Below are positions 29,186-31,578 of a DNA stretch of 31,578 bases, in pieces; within the stretch, counting starts at the first letter, position 1, and every line of letters begins with the position of its first letter. This DNA is from a virus. A program made the position numbers and the translations under genes. The DNA is taken from the IMG/VR virus record IMGVR_UViG_3300021960_000013, positions 1 to 31,578 of that record. One strand, written 5' to 3'. The notes under the pieces were generated by a model that worked only from the letters and a program-made list of their open reading frames with translations, was not told the origin of the DNA and ran no database searches.

Positions 29186-30274
29186 ATGGCGATTACACTC
29201 AGACAAGAATCCAATGCCCAAGCAACTACAAAGGGATCCGCTCTCTCATTCCAAGAACTTGATAATAACTTTATCCACGTTTTAGATAACGGCATCATTG
29301 TGGTGGGCGACGATTCAACAGGCACAGAGTTCACTCTGGGCAACACTTTAAAAATTGCTGGTGGCACGGGTATCACCACATCCATCACTGGCAACACACT
29401 AACAATAACCAACACGGTCACAGACACCGACACAGGTATCCTGGATGTGGTGGAAGACACCACTCCCCAATTGGGCGGATCATTGGATGTAAATGGCAAC
29501 TCAATTGTTTCTGTATCAAATGGTGACATCGTATTAGCACCCAATGGCACAGGTGTGGTTATGGTGGACCAAACAGAATTACAAATCCAACACGACACAT
29601 CAGCAGTGGATTACAACAACTATGGTGATTTTCCTTTGAAAGTTTATGATGATGGCACCACAGCAAGATTCCAATTAGGTCAATACCTAAATGGTTCTTC
29701 AGTGAGCGGATCGGGTTCCAACATCCAATACATCGGTCTACAATTTGATGACCAAGTCTACTCACAGCCGGCATCTTCGTCAACAGGCGACTTGGGTGTG
29801 TTCTTTGGTTACAATTTTGACACAGGTGTGGTAGCATTAAATTCAGGTGGCGGTTCTTTGGAGTTAGATGCTTATGGACACAATGGCGATTCCTACGCTC
29901 AGCAAGAGGTTGCTATATTTGGCACTCAACTGGCGCTGAAATCGGAAGCGGTGTTTGAAAAAACCTACAAAGAAACCGTAACCGCACTCACAAGTTCTAC
30001 ATCAATAAACGTGGATTGTTCTGCTACTTCTGTATCAAGGGTGGCACTATCACACTCCAGTCAATTTACTTTTTTAAATTTACCCACAGGCAGAAGTCAC
30101 ACACTGATCATAGTCAGCAATGGATCACACACTGGCACATTCAGTGATGACACATCCACAGCGATAAAATTCCCCGGTGGTGCCCCAACACTGACAGCAT
30201 CAGGCACTGACGTTGTCACGGTGTTCAACACAGGCACAGAAATACTGGGCAACATCGTAAAGGACTACCAATAA
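29186..30274 (+). CDS. Tail fibre protein
   Basis: 362 aa. Opening MAITLRQESNAQATTKGSAL and SFQELDNNFIHVL is a fibre head typical of marine phages; then DDSTGTEFTLGNTLKIAGGT, TSITGNTLTITNTVTDTD, DTTPQLGGSLDVNGNSIVSV and IVLAPNGTG, repeats of beta type found in shaft regions. The C-terminal half is a compact beta domain that may bind receptor or attach the next protein. TAATG overlap with the glycine-rich protein. Confidence 0.85.
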   Translation: MAITLRQESNAQATTKGSALSFQELDNNFIHVLDNGIIVVGDDSTGTEFTLGNTLKIAGGTGITTSITGNTLTITNTVTDTDTGILDVVEDTTPQLGGSLDVNGNSIVSVSNGDIVLAPNGTGVVMVDQTELQIQHDTSAVDYNNYGDFPLKVYDDGTTARFQLGQYLNGSSVSGSGSNIQYIGLQFDDQVYSQPASSSTGDLGVFFGYNFDTGVVALNSGGGSLELDAYGHNGDSYAQQEVAIFGTQLALKSEAVFEKTYKETVTALTSSTSINVDCSATSVSRVALSHSSQFTFLNLPTGRSHTLIIVSNGSHTGTFSDDTSTAIKFPGGAPTLTASGTDVVTVFNTGTEILGNIVKDYQ

Positions 30275-31236
30275 TGCCTTTGGGATTCGGTAGAAGCGTA
30301 TTTTCTACAGCAGCCGTGGGCGGCGTAGGTGCTGCCACTTATAGTGTGGATTACCTCATTGTAGCAGGCGGAGCTTCAGGCGGTGCTTGGGTTGGTGGAG
30401 GAGGCGGTGCTGGCGGATTGAGAAATTCATACAACAACGAAGGCACTGGTGGAGGTGGATCAACAGAATCCGCTCTCACATTCTCAAGTGGCACCGTTTA
30501 CACCATAACCGTTGGAGCAGGAGGTGCCGCAGCCACAGCAGAAGGTGGCACACCCACAGGTGGCAATTTTGGCAACGATGGCTCAGATTCATCTGTATCA
30601 GGTTCGGGCATCACAACAATAACCTCAGTGGGAGGTGGTGGAGGTGGTTACAACTATCTTTATGACTCTGGCACCTATACATACACCAAAGGCAGAGACG
30701 GAGGTTCAGGTGGAGGAAACTCCAGAACAAGTTCAGCACAAGCAGGTGGCGCAGGCGCAGGCACAGCCAACCAAGGATTCGCCGGAGGTCCTGGACCAGG
30801 AGGTGGCACATACGGTGGTGGTGGAGGAGGAGCCGGAGAAGCAGGCAACACCGACGGATTAGATGGCACCGGTGGATACGGTGGTGACGGTAAAGGTTTG
30901 ACTATCACAGGCAGCTCGGAAAGTTTCGCAGGTGGCGGAGCAGGATGCACCAGTTCTAATACTGGACCCAATTATAGAGGTGGAGATGGTGGTGGTGGAG
31001 CCGGTGGTGGAACTAATAAAACCACATCCGGTAGTGCTAACAGAGGCGGTGGCGGTGGAGGCCAACGTGAGGGAGGACACACCGGTGACTTGAGTGGAGC
31101 AGGAGGTTCAGGTGTTGTGATACTGAGAATGGCCACAGCAAATTATTCGGGCACCACATCAGGTTCGCCCACGGTGACCACATCAGGTTCGGACACCATA
31201 GTAAAATTCACAGGATCGGGGACTTACACAGCATAA
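30274..31236 (+). CDS. Glycine-rich tail fibre/adhesin
   Basis: 320 aa with about a third glycine. Starts MPLGFGRSVFSTAAVGGVGA, then VDYLIVAGGASGGAWVGGGG, many GGGGG runs between short hydrophilic loops, and ends GAGGSGVVILRMA plus a short Thr/Ser tail. This is the layout of glycine-rich phage adhesins, in which polyglycine II helices hold variable loops that touch the host surface (as known for phage S16 gp38). Likely receptor-binding. Contains the only TGCA found in the genome (30946-30949). Confidence 0.8.
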   Translation: MPLGFGRSVFSTAAVGGVGAATYSVDYLIVAGGASGGAWVGGGGGAGGLRNSYNNEGTGGGGSTESALTFSSGTVYTITVGAGGAAATAEGGTPTGGNFGNDGSDSSVSGSGITTITSVGGGGGGYNYLYDSGTYTYTKGRDGGSGGGNSRTSSAQAGGAGAGTANQGFAGGPGPGGGTYGGGGGGAGEAGNTDGLDGTGGYGGDGKGLTITGSSESFAGGGAGCTSSNTGPNYRGGDGGGGAGGGTNKTTSGSANRGGGGGGQREGGHTGDLSGAGGSGVVILRMATANYSGTTSGSPTVTTSGSDTIVKFTGSGTYTA

Positions 31237-31578
31237 TGGCACATTTCGCAGAATTAAATTCAGAAAATATTGTTCAAAGAATAATTGTGGTTGCTAATCC
31301 AGTATTAGATGATGGCGGCACAGAAAACGAACAATCGGGCATCACACATCTTCAATCACTATATGGTGCTGACACGGTGTGGAAGCAGTGTTCATACAAC
31401 AACAATATAAGATTTAGATTCCCTGCCATCGGTATGTATTACGATGCTGACAAGGATGGATTTTACCAACCCAAACCATATGACAACTGGGTGTGGGATG
31501 ACACACAGAAAAAATACATTCCACCCGTGGCATACCCAGGTGATGAAAACACAATGTATATTTGGGACCAAGACAACA
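31236..31578 (+). CDS. Appendage/fibre-associated protein, N-terminal part (continues at 1-153)
   Basis: The ATG at 31236 overlaps the TAA of the glycine-rich fibre gene (TAATG). The frame stays open to the end of the window and continues in phase at base 1, giving 122 aa in all. The protein begins MAHFAELNSENIVQRIIVV and is rich in Asp, Tyr and Trp. Its start resembles small proteins found beside fibre genes in marine phages (MAHFA-type, from memory). Its place directly after two fibre genes supports a role in the virion appendage, or as a fibre chaperone; function is inferred from context only. Confidence 0.8.
   Translation, partial: MAHFAELNSENIVQRIIVVANPVLDDGGTENEQSGITHLQSLYGADTVWKQCSYNNNIRFRFPAIGMYYDADKDGFYQPKPYDNWVWDDTQKKYIPPVAYPGDENTMYIWDQDN
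31452..31578. repeat. Direct terminal repeat, right copy
   Basis: Second copy of the 127-bp repeat, identical to bases 1-127. Removing one copy leaves a 31,451-bp circle. Confidence 0.95.

Noticed and set aside
30675-30971. Proline-rich minus frame opposite the glycine-rich fibre
   Set aside because: Antisense of glycine codons gives proline; no start signals.

Overview
The window is one complete, circularly permuted genome of a small tailed phage. The first 127 bases recur exactly as the last 127 (1-127 = 31452-31578), and one gene reads through the join, so the unique length is 31,451 bp. Tail tube, tape measure, a tail assembly chaperone pair with a -1 frameshift, a J-like tip protein and an HK97-type head, with no sheath gene, indicate a siphovirus. 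Moderately AT-rich composition, CA-rich coding strands, E. coli-like sigma70 promoters and fibre types typical of marine phages suggest a marine bacterial, probably proteobacterial, host; the host cannot be fixed from the sequence.

Layout. The late block is on the + strand and runs from 28600 through the join to 19757. In order it holds: a GNGPS-motif protein, two fibre proteins, the gene across the join, a 137-aa tail protein, a large repetitive fibre, an adaptor, small and large terminase, portal, a cassette of five small genes with membrane proteins that may serve lysis, scaffold, capsid, head-tail connectors, tail tube, chaperones G/GT, tape measure, distal tail proteins, a GNAT-like protein, tip protein J and more appendage proteins. 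Most genes join through TAATG or ATGA overlaps. The only sizeable gap, 7044-7354, holds a minus-strand promoter and a candidate structured RNA.

19758-20391 is non-coding. It has its own promoter, nested stems including a GNRA-capped one, and an intrinsic terminator, so it looks like a ~375-nt structured RNA. A two-gene + operon (20392-21131) follows, then an 815-bp non-coding hub (21132-21946) with three more promoters, a bidirectional terminator and several strong stem-loops.

The early block is on the - strand (28571 down to 21947): small regulators and unknowns, a P-loop kinase, a Gfo/Idh/MocA oxidoreductase, a zinc alcohol dehydrogenase-like protein and a small membrane protein. Its transcription units start at near-consensus TTGACA-N16/17-TATAAT promoters, usually preceded by TAGG. 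Some messages look leaderless (ATG 7 nt after the -10 box); others share a 14-nt Shine-Dalgarno leader.

No DNA polymerase, helicase, primase, integrase or endolysin is recognisable. The most unusual aspects are the set of independently promoted structured RNAs in a genome this small and the near absence of the palindromes CTAG, GTAC and TGCA.
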